DNA of 64,000 nt from Gottfriedia sp049568075 (GTDB lineage Bacteria; Bacillota; Bacilli; Bacillales; Bacillaceae_G), in assembly GCA_049568075.1 (NCBI GenBank), contig CP144911.1. One strand, 5' to 3'. Of the stretch, positions 1 through 9,164 are shown in pieces. Positions within the stretch are counted from its first letter, which is position 1. Each line of letters begins with the position of its first letter. The translations under genes and the position numbers were made by a program. The notes below the pieces were generated by a model. The model searched no databases. It was given only the letters and a program-made list of their open reading frames with translations, and was not told the DNA's origin.

Positions 1-25
1 TTCATAATTAATTAATATTATCCTT

Positions 26-436
26 TTAGTTCACAATTAATTCTTTCTTAAAAACTTTTTGTGTTTTTGTGTTTTCAAACCCAATCTTTTCATAAAAAAT
101 AAGTGTCTCTAATCTAGTTTCATTTGTCCGTACTCTTATTTCTTTAAATCCCGATAATTTTGACCATTCTTCGCATCTTTTCACTAGAAACTTACCAATA
201 TTTTTACCCCTATATGTACTATCAACAATCAAACCACCAATTTCAACAGATGGAGGAGACTCAATTAAATAACGACCGTGAGCATGAATCCATCCAATAA
301 GCTTATCTTCAAATTCTGCTACAAATACTACATGGTCCTTCTGATTTAAAATGTTATTTAATCTTTCAATAACTTGATTTTTTTCAACATTGTAACCCAG
401 TTTTGCGTTAGTTGATTCGAGTCCGTAGTAATAATA
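26..436 (-). pseudogene. GNAT N-acetyltransferase, 5'-truncated
   Basis: The reading frame is open from a stop at 437-439 down to 26 and encodes about 136 residues typical of the GNAT fold. Visible are the LGY..VIERLN helix, the central strands around VVFVAE and the acetyl-CoA loop region YRGKNIGKFLVKRCEEW, followed by FYEKIGF at the C-terminus. The usual first 10-20 residues with a start codon and ribosome binding site are absent. The frame instead runs into the 3' part of the HAD gene upstream. A short product could start at TTG 232, but no Shine-Dalgarno sequence is seen there. I read this as a gene that lost its 5' end in a deletion. Confidence 0.7.
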
Positions 437-960
437 TTAACTTTATCACCAAACCTCTTAGTAAAGACCTCTATATTGTTTAAGTGTGACACTAGGATTT
501 TAGTAGGGCTTATTAATTTTATTTTTACAATTTCAATAATTTCAGGAGTCTCAGCAACCTTAGTAAATGAGCGATAATCAATATTTTGATAGCTATACCA
601 AGTGTCATTAACTTCAATTGAAAATACATGATCTGGTTCATTGATAATTAAGTACTCAATAATTTGATTATTTAGTTTCGAATCTATAAAATAATGCTCA
701 TTAATTTGCAATTGGTCATTAATAATTAATGCACCATTATAATAAACAAAAATTGCTATTTCTTGTATTTCTTTTGGTAGTAAGTATTTGATTGTTCTTG
801 GTGGTCGTGCAGTTGGAATTATTATTGGTATTCCAGCTTTATGTATATATCTTAACGCGTCAAGATTTCTTTTACTTACCTCCTTATTAGAAGTTAGTAA
901 TGTACCATCTAAATCCAATACTACTGCATCTACTTCCTTTCTAACCTTTAAAAGCCCCAT
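358..960 (-). pseudogene. HAD-superfamily (Cof-type) phosphatase, C-terminally truncated
   Basis: The N-terminal part is a good Cof/HAD phosphatase. Motif I is LDLDGTLL at residues 16-23, followed by a PTARP segment corresponding to motif II and part of the cap domain. Cof proteins are normally about 260-290 residues with motif III (K) and motif IV (GDxxND). Here homology stops near residue 175 (NIITTDSN), and the last 25 residues are out-of-frame GNAT sequence. Motifs III and IV are missing, so catalysis is unlikely. A good ribosome binding site (AGGGGG) precedes the ATG at 960, so a truncated protein may still be translated. Confidence 0.7.
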
Positions 961-1111
961 ATTTGTCCCCCTATTTTATTCAAAAAATATCCAAGTTATA
1001 TTTCTAAACTGGTTTTAATTAATATTCTTTATCTAACAGATTTGTCCTCTTCTTATTAAACTATCCTTACATTTTGTTGAATAAGAAATCAGTGTAAAGG
1101 CAAAAGAAAAA

Positions 1112-1139
1112 CCACTAATGCAATGATTTACATTAGTGG
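1112..1139 (-). terminator. intrinsic terminator
   Basis: Perfect 9-bp stem CCACTAATG/CATTAGTGG (1112-1120 with 1131-1139) and a 10-nt loop. Read on the minus strand it is followed by a T-rich run (1101-1111). It would end transcription of the small remnant at 1163-1280. Confidence 0.6.
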
Positions 1140-1162
1140 CAATTTAATTATTTACCTGAATT

Positions 1163-1280
1163 TTATTTTTTCGCACTTCCACAAATCCCCATCATTTCTA
1201 TAGCAATTGTCCAATTCTCATTAGCTGTATAAATCATTTGTCTAACTATTTGGGTTTACTTCATATAGCTGGACTTTCAT
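1163..1280 (-). pseudogene. small gene remnant, unknown
   Basis: An ATG at 1280 follows GAGGAAGG on the minus strand and starts MKVQLYEVNPNS before a stop. In another frame the sequence continues as about 25 codons ending in ..MMGICGSAKK and a stop at 1163. An intrinsic terminator lies just downstream. This looks like a short frameshifted gene, or chance. No family is recognised. Confidence 0.25.
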
Positions 1281-1376
1281 CCTTCCTCAATGGTTAGTTT
1301 GCTAAACAAATCAGATTCTCCTTGTCAGTCTTTTACAAGCGGAGACAACTCTCACTAAGAATGGGAAATCATTAAG

Positions 1377-1410
1377 AAAAACCGGCAACGTCATTTCGAT
1401 CGCCACCGAT
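1377..1410 (-). terminator. terminator of the first subtilase gene
   Basis: A 10-bp stem with G-U wobbles (1381-1390 with 1401-1410), a 10-nt loop and, on the minus strand, TTTTT after the stem. It lies 56 bp past the stop of the protease gene. Confidence 0.65.
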
Positions 1411-1465
1411 TTTTAAGTTTAGGTTATTACAAGTGAATCAATCTAACACATAATCTTTTTAGTCC

Positions 1466-4400
1466 TTACCTCATTCCTACCTCGTGAAGAACATCATTTA
1501 ATGCTTTCCCCTTGTATTTCTCTTCCGGTTTCGGAGCCTTGTCTAACATCCATGGGTTTTGCATTAAGTAGTTTTTCACCACAAACTGCATATCTTTCTC
1601 ATCTACCACACCATCAAAGTTGATGTCAGCTTCACGTTTGTTTGTTTTCCAATTGGATTGAATGGTAAGCGCATCTCGGATATCGATAACATTATCCTTG
1701 TTCACATCACCTGCAGGCGCATAGTCATAATAGAGTGCCTTTGAGTATGGCTTGACTTCACCATTTTCTTTCAACCCGATCGTAAATGTTTTCTTAACCG
1801 TGAAATGCCCCGGCATATCTACAACTAGTGTAAATGGTTTATCCGTTAGCGGCAGATTAGATGATAATGAGGAAGGAAACGCCATAGTCCCTTTTCCAAA
1901 TGTGTTTGGATATTCTTTTCCTGTTTCATCTGTTACTTTGACGTTGGCACCCGCCTTTACATAATCCAAGGTCGATGGTTCTTCAAGATAAGGAAGAAGC
2001 GTAAATGCTTCGGCATAGACATACGATTTCATAAATGAATAATTTCGATCAACATAATAAGGAAGACTGATGCCAAATGCGGATTTCGTTGTGTCATCCG
2101 TATTGGTATACGAAGCATTAAATTGTGCTAATGCTTGGAATGCAGTGTCGGCATCATTTTTCACTTTGTATGTGAGATCTACCATTGGAACCTTTCCAGA
2201 TACTCCTGCTTTTGCTACATCGCCAGTTAATGTTACAGTGATATCCCTTTTTATCGAACTGCTGTTACTTAAATTTGAATTTGCCGTCTTAATATCTACT
2301 TTCCCGTCCATTGCTCCATGCGGTTTTATGCTCACTAAATCGATATTCGATAGATTGGAGTCTATAAATGAATATACAGCTTGTTTCATGTTTGTCATAT
2401 TGTTCATGGAAAGAGTAACCGTCACTGTATCGCCCGCCTTAACTGTCTGTTTGTCAGCAATAGCAGTCGCATACGGCGTGCCTTTTTTCACATAGTATAG
2501 AATTTTATTACTAGTATAGTTCCGCACTGTCGCCTTGTTTTCTGCATACATTTGCACTTTGAACGGTTGTACATTTGGATTCAGAGGGATTTGTGTAGCA
2601 AACTTGCCATTTTCGTCTACCGGTACCGTAACGGCCTTAGTCCCTCCTCCAAGTCCGCTTCCACTACCCGGCATCGTATAGACAACTTTGTTATCTGCTT
2701 GAGAAACATTAATGCCTCCAGCTTTCATCTCATCCACATCTGGATCATAAACAGAACCTGTTAACGAAACAGTTGGTTGATCCGGATTATATTCATATAC
2801 ACCAGATTCGGAGCTGAGATTGAGCGTTGGCTGAGTAACGCTATAGTAAACAGGTGCATCTGCGCTGAAGGTTTTTCCATCATCATTTGTCCCAACGAGC
2901 CTGATTTTGTATAATCCTGGTTCGGTTTGTTCCTTATCATACGCAATCGGGTTTTCCTTATCTCCCGTTAACGGATAATATACTCCTTCGTTCATTGCGC
3001 CTCTTAGATAATATTCAATATTCTCATCCGCACCGGTACCGTCCAATGATCCAAGGAAACCTATTTCTTCGTTGGTTTTTGGATTTACAAGAAATAAATC
3101 CATTGTGCGCATATGGGACTTTAATTGAAAGCGAAGACCAACCGACCATCTTATTCCGTTGTAACCTGCCTCAACAGCTGTCGTATAGGCTGACGGATCT
3201 ACCGCGATATGATCGATTCCTTCTTTCACTGTATGGATGGCAAATGGCACTTGGTATGATTCTTCCGGATTATCTTTGTTTATGTACGTGATATACCCTT
3301 CATACGTACCTAATGCTGCTTCTTTTAGAACCTCAATTACAACATTTGTATTCTGTTTCGAATTTTCCTTTACTGTAATTGTCTTATTAGTTAAGAGCTG
3401 GACTCCATTTGCAGCCGCATCCTTTGAACCTCTTCGACCGGTCTGGAACTGAACCTTCACATCAAACGTTTTTGCTTGCTTGCTGTCGTTGTAAATAACT
3501 AGAGAACGTTTATCCTGCACATTTTTTCCATCTGGTGCAATGTTGCCAAAGCTGACTGCTCCAGTGTTATCTTTAATGCTCTTTAAATTTCCTTTTTTAT
3601 CAAATGTCCCTTCCGTTTTATCGACTACTTCGATTCGAGTTTGGGAATGAACCGCTTCGTAAGGATCAACTTGGCCTGCCCCAACTTCAAATACGCTGTA
3701 ATCCCCATTTAACGGATCGGCAGTGTTCATCAATTTTTCCTTCACTTCGGCTGGTGTGGACTCTGGATTGGCTTGTAATAACAGAGCCGCCACGCCGGAA
3801 ACATTTGGGGTCGCCATAGATGTGCCTGATAGGCGCTCGTATGCGTATTTGTAGTTTCCAATTTGATCAGGCCCGTGCACATAAGACGGCACAGTAGAGA
3901 ATACGGCAACACCAGGTGCAGTTACTTCCGGCTTGATATCGTACAACACTCGAGACGGGCCGCGGGAACTGAAACCTGCCAACGTATTCCCTTTCGTTTG
4001 CATTTGACTCATTTCTCCAAAGCTGAAGCTTGTGTATCCAGCTTTCACTTTTGCCTGCAGTGACAATCCATCGGCATTCGTGAGATTGAACGCCGGGATA
4101 AAGTCCAAACCTTCCCCTAGATTAAACGGTAGATATCCTTCTTCCGTATTGTTGTTATACATCAGTACAGCCAGTGCGCCATTTTGCTTAGCATACTTGA
4201 CTTTATCATTTATCGCGTACGTGCCTCGGCTTACAAGTACAATTTTCCCTTTTACATCTTTCCCAGCATAATCGTTTAAACCACCAAGACCCACATCTAC
4301 AACTGGAAGAGTTTGACCTTTTAGAGCAGGGATGTTATCAGTATAATTCTGTCCTAGAAGGTGCATATCAACAGATACTGTGTCAATAGCTCCCTTAAAT

Positions 4401-5614
4401 GCTGTGATATTCTCCGATACATCGTTCGCTCCGACTGTGATTGCCAAAGGAGATGTACCCGGCGAACCTAGCGTATACATTTTGTCACCGGAATTACCTG
4501 CTGCTACAACCGTTGTGACTCCCGCAAGAACCGCATTGTTGACCGCGATGCTCGTCACGTATAATGGATCATTGTAAGAAGCACCAAGAGACATACTGAT
4601 GATGTCCATACCGTCTGCCACCGCTTTATCGATACCAGCTAAAATTCCTGCCGTCGAACCGGACCCGAATGGACCTAGTACACGATAAGAGTAAATATCT
4701 GCATCTGGAGCAACGCCTTCCACGGCATAATCCGTGTTGTTCTTTCCTTGTCCAGCAATAATTCCAGCGACATGAGTACCATGTTCGGTATAATACGTTT
4801 CGCCGCTGGAGCTTGTTTGCGGCTGTCCTGATTTCTTCCAGTCATCATACGTTGTTTCCATCGGGTCATTATCATTGTCGACAAAATCATAACCACCTTT
4901 ATACGCATCGCGTAAATCCGGATGATTGTAGTCAATTCCAGTGTCAAGAATGCCGATTTTAATGCCTTTTCCTGTATATCCTTCTTCATGAAGCTTTTTG
5001 ATGCCAGGGAATGTCACTCTTGTATGTGTATCTGCTTGTTGATTCGATTCTCGTTCTACCGTTGGCTCTACCTGTACTTGCATATCGCTCCAGACAGTCT
5101 TTACCGCTTCGGATTGGAGCAAATCTTTGGCCTTGTTGGCAGGAAGTGTCATGGCAACCCCGTTAAACGCATGCTTAAATGTCTGTTTAACTGTATAAGG
5201 ATTTTTCTTTTCTTTTAGCTCCTGTTTGAAAATCGTTTTCAAATCGTTTTGAAACGTTTCATGAGCAACATCTACTTTTTGTTTTGCTTCAGCAGAAGAA
5301 AGAGATTTACCTTCCGCTTGCGCTACTAATATTGCTGTTTTTTCTGGCTTGTCCTTAAACTCAACAATGACAGAAACAGGAGCATCACTTTTTGGATCAA
5401 TCTCTGGAGATAATTGCAATCCCTCTTGATCATTCGTTTTTAGCTGTCTAATGGCTTGCCTCTGAGTCGATGTAAGATTTGATAATACTTGTTCGATTGA
5501 AGTTGATGATTTTGCGCTAACAACGGCATTTGTGTTGATGTTTGGCAAAGTACTAAGTAGAACTCCAGTGCTGAGCGCAAAGATTGCGGTACTTTTTACA
5601 AATTTCTTCTTCAT
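1466..5614 (-). CDS. secreted subtilisin-like (S8) serine protease with PA and dockerin domains
   Basis: A 1382-residue exported Vpr-type subtilase. A signal peptide (MKKKFVKSTAIFALSTG...) covers about residues 1-34 and an I9-type propeptide about 75-180. The S8 triad is D224 (GILDTGID), H278 (HGTHVAG) and S599 (GTSMATP), with the oxyanion Asn in AAGNSG near 374. A PA-like insert lies at about 420-530. Fn3-like and cohesin-fold-like beta domains follow. A C-terminal dockerin (about 1300-1355) has two calcium loops, DVNKDNVIDIRD and DINFDGVVDEKD. AAGGGGAGAG precedes the ATG. Neighbours are two XRE/TPR regulators and a second dockerin subtilase. By eye its GC content is higher than that of its neighbours, which hints at transfer. 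The protein substrate is unknown. Confidence 0.93.
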   Translation of the reverse strand: MKKKFVKSTAIFALSTGVLLSTLPNINTNAVVSAKSSTSIEQVLSNLTSTQRQAIRQLKTNDQEGLQLSPEIDPKSDAPVSVIVEFKDKPEKTAILVAQAEGKSLSSAEAKQKVDVAHETFQNDLKTIFKQELKEKKNPYTVKQTFKHAFNGVAMTLPANKAKDLLQSEAVKTVWSDMQVQVEPTVERESNQQADTHTRVTFPGIKKLHEEGYTGKGIKIGILDTGIDYNHPDLRDAYKGGYDFVDNDNDPMETTYDDWKKSGQPQTSSSGETYYTEHGTHVAGIIAGQGKNNTDYAVEGVAPDADIYSYRVLGPFGSGSTAGILAGIDKAVADGMDIISMSLGASYNDPLYVTSIAVNNAVLAGVTTVVAAGNSGDKMYTLGSPGTSPLAITVGANDVSENITAFKGAIDTVSVDMHLLGQNYTDNIPALKGQTLPVVDVGLGGLNDYAGKDVKGKIVLVSRGTYAINDKVKYAKQNGALAVLMYNNNTEEGYLPFNLGEGLDFIPAFNLTNADGLSLQAKVKAGYTSFSFGEMSQMQTKGNTLAGFSSRGPSRVLYDIKPEVTAPGVAVFSTVPSYVHGPDQIGNYKYAYERLSGTSMATPNVSGVAALLLQANPESTPAEVKEKLMNTADPLNGDYSVFEVGAGQVDPYEAVHSQTRIEVVDKTEGTFDKKGNLKSIKDNTGAVSFGNIAPDGKNVQDKRSLVIYNDSKQAKTFDVKVQFQTGRRGSKDAAANGVQLLTNKTITVKENSKQNTNVVIEVLKEAALGTYEGYITYINKDNPEESYQVPFAIHTVKEGIDHIAVDPSAYTTAVEAGYNGIRWSVGLRFQLKSHMRTMDLFLVNPKTNEEIGFLGSLDGTGADENIEYYLRGAMNEGVYYPLTGDKENPIAYDKEQTEPGLYKIRLVGTNDDGKTFSADAPVYYSVTQPTLNLSSESGVYEYNPDQPTVSLTGSVYDPDVDEMKAGGINVSQADNKVVYTMPGSGSGLGGGTKAVTVPVDENGKFATQIPLNPNVQPFKVQMYAENKATVRNYTSNKILYYVKKGTPYATAIADKQTVKAGDTVTVTLSMNNMTNMKQAVYSFIDSNLSNIDLVSIKPHGAMDGKVDIKTANSNLSNSSSIKRDITVTLTGDVAKAGVSGKVPMVDLTYKVKNDADTAFQALAQFNASYTNTDDTTKSAFGISLPYYVDRNYSFMKSYVYAEAFTLLPYLEEPSTLDYVKAGANVKVTDETGKEYPNTFGKGTMAFPSSLSSNLPLTDKPFTLVVDMPGHFTVKKTFTIGLKENGEVKPYSKALYYDYAPAGDVNKDNVIDIRDALTIQSNWKTNKREADINFDGVVDEKDMQFVVKNYLMQNPWMLDKAPKPEEKYKGKALNDVLHEVGMR

Positions 5615-5651
5615 TTCTCTCTCCCCTTCATTCTGTGTTTGTTACATCTTC

Positions 5652-5699
5652 ATTGTATATAGGGTTGAGTGAATTTTAATTTTTGCAAAATTCCATCAA
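5652..5699 (-). promoter_or_regulatory. subtilase promoter with dyad-symmetric box
   Basis: On the minus strand a 35-bp near-palindrome (5665-5699) has half-sites TTGATGGAATTTT and AAAATTCACTCAA separated by 9 bp. It ends 7 bp before a TACAAT -10 element (5652-5657). No good -35 hexamer is present, which is typical of activator-dependent promoters. A matching box with the same 7-bp spacing sits at 7279-7312. Role inferred. Confidence 0.55.
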
Positions 5700-5859
5700 G
5701 TCTTATTTTTTTATAAGTACTCCCAAAGCAGAGGTTTCTCTTTCAATCTGATTACCTAAATCGTTAAAAAGAAGCTTTTAATTTTTGTTATCTTTACAGA
5801 ACATGTTCACAAACAAATACGAAAAAATCGTGTACTGCTCCAAACTATTTGGAAGTGTT

Positions 5860-7080
5860 TCAGTTGCATTCTTTTATACTTAATAATTGTTTATATTTAA
5901 CTTCATGTTCGGTAGTCGCATAGGATCTATATTCCCAGTAAACTTGAAGGCATTGTTTCAATCTTTCCATATTCCTTATTTGATTTGCCGCTTCCGCTAC
6001 ATCCAATAACTCATCCAACCCTTTTGAAAACTGATTTCTTTTACATCGATACAAAGCATGTGCATAACGAAAATCCCAATACATTTTCTGCTTTAACCAA
6101 GGTTCCTTACTTACAGCCATATCTTCAATCACATGGCGGAACCTTTCTATTAATCTTGTAGCATCATCTAGGCGACACAAATAGACATATGCCTCCAGTA
6201 CTCTTGGTAAACCAACGTACACATCATCTCTTTCTTCCAACCAAATCAAATACTCATCTACATACTCCAGCCTCCCATAATCTAACAGAACAATATATCG
6301 ATTCCCAACTGCAATATCAGCAAAAAACTCATTTACTTGCGCATATTGATCGATATAAGTCAGCACTGTATCCAATGGAGCCCCTAATCGCATTAGCGCA
6401 AAACTCTTATACATAAGAGCTATTCCATAATGCCTACCTGCACTGGATATGCGTTCTAACGCTAGAGCATTATGGAGAACTTTTTTCCATTCTTGACGTC
6501 TATAGCAACCGGCTGTAATCCATAAATAAGCTTCTCTACGAACTCCTCTTGGCATATATGGGAGATGCTCTAACACATACGTTAACGCATGTTCCCCTTC
6601 CTCAGTCATGCTGATCATATAAAACTTCCTAAAATGACTGACTGCTAGTTGTTCTGAGAAGTGATCAGACGTATTTTCAATGATTTTCTCATAGAGCGGA
6701 AGCGCCTTCTCTTTTTTTCCCGCTGCAAATAACTTCTCTGCCACGGAAAAAATATATGTCATATACTTGGTTCGCGTATTATGTGAAGTTTCTTCCATCA
6801 TTACACGTAACAGTTCGTGAAATTCTTTCTCAAACTCATAAACTGCACATTTATATAAAAACTGTATACACGTTCGCTTTTCTGCATATTTATTGTCACT
6901 AAGACACTCCTGTACAAAATATGAATATAAAGAACCTTCCATTAACCCAAACGCTTTCGTTATCACATCCAGTTTTTTTAATGAGAGAGGCTGCTTGTGG
7001 TTCAAAATACGACTTATATCACTGAAATGAATACCAGTATATTTAGATAAGTCACTTTGATTCCAATTTTTCTTCTGCAT
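5860..7080 (-). CDS. XRE-type HTH regulator with TPR-like helical domain; probable 5' frameshift
   Basis: This is a cytoplasmic regulator with an N-terminal helix-turn-helix (SDLSKYTGIHFSDISRILNHKQ, about residues 8-30). About 340 residues of alpha-helical repeats follow, resembling RRNPP/Rap-PlcR type peptide-sensing proteins. It is a paralogue of the gene at 7481-8743. The paralogue starts with AGGTGG-N5-ATG and about 15 further residues. Here the equivalent ATG is at 7115 behind the same AGGTGG (7121-7126), but an extra AT in a TATATA tract near 7080 puts it out of frame. The ATG at 7080 has no clear ribosome binding site. The gene may therefore be inactive or poorly expressed. No adjacent signal-peptide gene was found. 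Confidence 0.75.
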   Translation of the reverse strand: MQKKNWNQSDLSKYTGIHFSDISRILNHKQPLSLKKLDVITKAFGLMEGSLYSYFVQECLSDNKYAEKRTCIQFLYKCAVYEFEKEFHELLRVMMEETSHNTRTKYMTYIFSVAEKLFAAGKKEKALPLYEKIIENTSDHFSEQLAVSHFRKFYMISMTEEGEHALTYVLEHLPYMPRGVRREAYLWITAGCYRRQEWKKVLHNALALERISSAGRHYGIALMYKSFALMRLGAPLDTVLTYIDQYAQVNEFFADIAVGNRYIVLLDYGRLEYVDEYLIWLEERDDVYVGLPRVLEAYVYLCRLDDATRLIERFRHVIEDMAVSKEPWLKQKMYWDFRYAHALYRCKRNQFSKGLDELLDVAEAANQIRNMERLKQCLQVYWEYRSYATTEHEVKYKQLLSIKECN

Positions 7081-7265
7081 ATATGCTGAATCTTTTGATA
7101 TAGAACAGTATTCATCTTAACCACCTACCATTTATCGCCGATAAGGCTATGAAGATATAAAATTAGATATTCCATAAAACTAAAATGATTTCCAAACATA
7201 AATCTAATTATTAAAATATAATATCATTATTCTCATTCTCCTTTTCCCTAGATGTTGACAATTTC

Positions 7266-7312
7266 ATTATATTGCGACTTGATGGGATTTCAGTTTTAAC
7301 AAATTCTATCAA
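7266..7312 (-). promoter_or_regulatory. regulator promoter with the same dyad box
   Basis: A perfect TATAAT (minus strand, 7266-7271) is preceded at 7 bp by a 34-bp dyad (7279-7312) with half-sites TTGATAGAATTT and AAATCCCATCAA. Sequence, symmetry and spacing match the box in front of the subtilase gene. The leader to the gene is about 150-180 nt. Confidence 0.55.
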
Positions 7313-7332
7313 TTTTACTTTTTTATAATAAT

Positions 7333-7365
7333 AAAAAAGAAGTCTCTGTATTGAGACCTCTTTTT
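7333..7365 (-). terminator. terminator of the second regulator gene
   Basis: Stem GAGGTCTC/GAGACTTC around a 6-nt loop (7339-7346 with 7353-7360), followed on the minus strand by TTTTTT. It insulates the 7481-8743 gene from the 5860-7080 gene downstream. Confidence 0.7.
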
Positions 7366-7480
7366 CTTACTTCTCATGTTAATGTAAATGATGAAGGATT
7401 TCCTATCCTTCCATTTTTTGAGGATGGGTCTTCTCTCCTGCGAAAGATAAAGAGATTAAGATATTACCTACTTCACATAA

Positions 7481-8743
7481 TTAATGTAGCTCGCTCATAT
7501 TTTCTGTTTGGAATAAGTTCACATACATTTCTTCATGCTCGACCGTGACATAATCTCTATATTCCCAATAGAGAAGAAGGCATTGTTTAAATCTCTCCGG
7601 AATTCCGATTTTATTTGCTGCATATGCTACATCCAACACCTCATATAGCCCTTCTGAAAACCGCTTGCTGGCAAATTGGTACAAAGCATGTGCATAACGA
7701 AAACGCAAGTACATTTGCTGCTGATGTGGATGATTACTTGCAGCCCAATCTTGGATAATATGCTGAAATCTATCCATTAATCGCTTAACGTCCTCTAGTC
7801 GTTGCAGTTGAACATATGCTTCTAACACTCGCGGTAAGCCGGCAAACATATCGTCCCTCCCTTGAAGCCACTTTAAGTATTCATCCGCATATTCGAATTG
7901 ATTAAAATCTAAATAAGCACAAAATTGATTCCCAATAGCTGCATCAGCATAATATTCATTAACCTTTGCATATCGATCTATAAGGGCTAATACTTCTTCC
8001 AATGAGCCCCCTAGACGTGGTAATGCGAGACTTTGGTAAACAAGAGCCCTTCCATAATGCTCACCTTTTTTAGCCATTTTCTCTAATTTACTAGCATAAT
8101 AGAACGTTTTTTTCCATTCCCGTCGTACATAAAACGTAGCTGTAATCCATACATAGGATAATATCTGAAAATCTTCTGGCATATAAGCTATATGCTCTAG
8201 CACATACCCAAGGGCGAATTGTCCTTCTTCGGTCAATCGGACTATGTAAAACCGTCTGAAATAACTGATTGCTACTTCTTGTGAGAAGTGATCGGGCATG
8301 TTCTCTATGATGAATTCATACAGTAGCAATGCTTTTTCTTCCATACCTTCTTCAAACAGCTGCTCTGCCACAGAAAAAATGTGGATAAAATTTTTGCTTC
8401 GAACAGTTTTAGATCTCTCTTCCACTACTGCATCAAAAATAGCATGGAGTTGCCCTTCATATCCTAAAACTGCACATTTATATAAAAACTGCTCACCTTT
8501 TCTCTTATCCAAATTTCCACTCTCATTAAAACATTCCTCCACATAATAAGGATATAAAGTGCCTTCAATGAGCCCGAGTGCGATAGTAATTATATCCAAA
8601 TTGTACAAGGAAAGTGACTGCTTATGGTTCAAAATACGGCTTATCTCACTCAAGTGGATACCGGTTTGTTTTGCCAAATCCGTTCTGCTCAATTTCTTTT
8701 TTTGCATATGTTGGTCAATTTTATCAAATAGATTGACATTCAT
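7481..8743 (-). CDS. XRE-type HTH regulator with TPR-like helical domain
   Basis: A 420-residue protein with a helix-turn-helix (TDLAKQTGIHLSEISRILNHKQ, about residues 20-41) and a long all-helical C-terminal region. Its layout is that of peptide-responsive XRE/TPR regulators (PlcR, NprR, AimR-like). The ATG at 8743 is preferred because AGGTGG lies 5 bp upstream; an in-frame GTG 9 nt earlier lies inside that Shine-Dalgarno sequence. The adjacent gene at 5860-7080 is a clear paralogue (tandem duplication). The flanking genes are secreted proteases, so control of extracellular proteolysis is a reasonable inference. The ligand, if any, is unknown. Confidence 0.82.
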   Translation of the reverse strand: MNVNLFDKIDQHMQKKKLSRTDLAKQTGIHLSEISRILNHKQSLSLYNLDIITIALGLIEGTLYPYYVEECFNESGNLDKRKGEQFLYKCAVLGYEGQLHAIFDAVVEERSKTVRSKNFIHIFSVAEQLFEEGMEEKALLLYEFIIENMPDHFSQEVAISYFRRFYIVRLTEEGQFALGYVLEHIAYMPEDFQILSYVWITATFYVRREWKKTFYYASKLEKMAKKGEHYGRALVYQSLALPRLGGSLEEVLALIDRYAKVNEYYADAAIGNQFCAYLDFNQFEYADEYLKWLQGRDDMFAGLPRVLEAYVQLQRLEDVKRLMDRFQHIIQDWAASNHPHQQQMYLRFRYAHALYQFASKRFSEGLYEVLDVAYAANKIGIPERFKQCLLLYWEYRDYVTVEHEEMYVNLFQTENMSELH

Positions 8744-9100
8744 CTTATCCACCTGCTTTCTTGTTCCGTACTTACCAATACGTTTTCTATCTTTATCTTT
8801 TTAATATCGTATAATACTATTATATTTTTTTCAATTTACTAAATATTATTTCAAATTAACAACTTTAGATTTTTATAAAAAATAGACATGTTGTAAGAAT
8901 GCAATTTAATGACCATACAAATGACCATCAGTTGCTTAGAAATCTCATTTTTCTAGTAAGAGTTTAGGAATACTCCTTAAAAAGGTAAGATCATTGCTAA
9001 AGTGTCACTTCAAATTCATTTGTGAAAGAACACTTCCGAGAGAAAAAAATCGTTAAAACAGTAAAATTCTTATCCAAATCTACAATTTAGTTCAACAAAA
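8744..9100. other. gene-free region upstream of the regulators
   Basis: No coding sequence is supported. The first 100 bp hold AT-rich promoter-like sequence for the minus-strand regulator, with a TATAAT near 8818. Positions 8989-9013 carry a fragment related to sequence at 17701-17734 (see findings). Confidence 0.4.
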
Positions 9101-9120
9101 AAACTGCATTTAAGCAGTTT
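9098..9120 (-). terminator. terminator downstream of the permease remnant region
   Basis: Perfect 7-bp stem AAACTGC/GCAGTTT (9101-9107 with 9114-9120) with a 6-nt loop and a minus-strand T-run after it. Confidence 0.65.
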
Positions 9121-9164
9121 GTGTTCTTCAACTAAAGCATGTGTTAATTCAATAAGAATTGAAT

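Noticed and set aside
1752..5218. Many open frames of 60-140 codons on the plus strand and in other minus frames across the first protease gene
   Set aside because: They are shadows of the 1382-codon protease frame, without ribosome binding sites or recognisable domains.
5665..5699. Interpretation of the protease promoter dyad as a PlcR box
   Set aside because: Does not match TATGNAWWWWTNCATA; half-sites and length differ.
5615..5859. Search for a Phr/NprX-type peptide gene next to the XRE/TPR regulators
   Set aside because: Only frames of fewer than 10 codons exist here; none looks like a secreted propeptide.
7127..7199. 24-codon frame (MFGNHFSFMEYLILYLHSLI...) upstream of the first regulator as a possible signalling peptide
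   Set aside because: No ribosome binding site and no export-type signal sequence. A 7-10 codon frame just before it has a Shine-Dalgarno but is too short to interpret.
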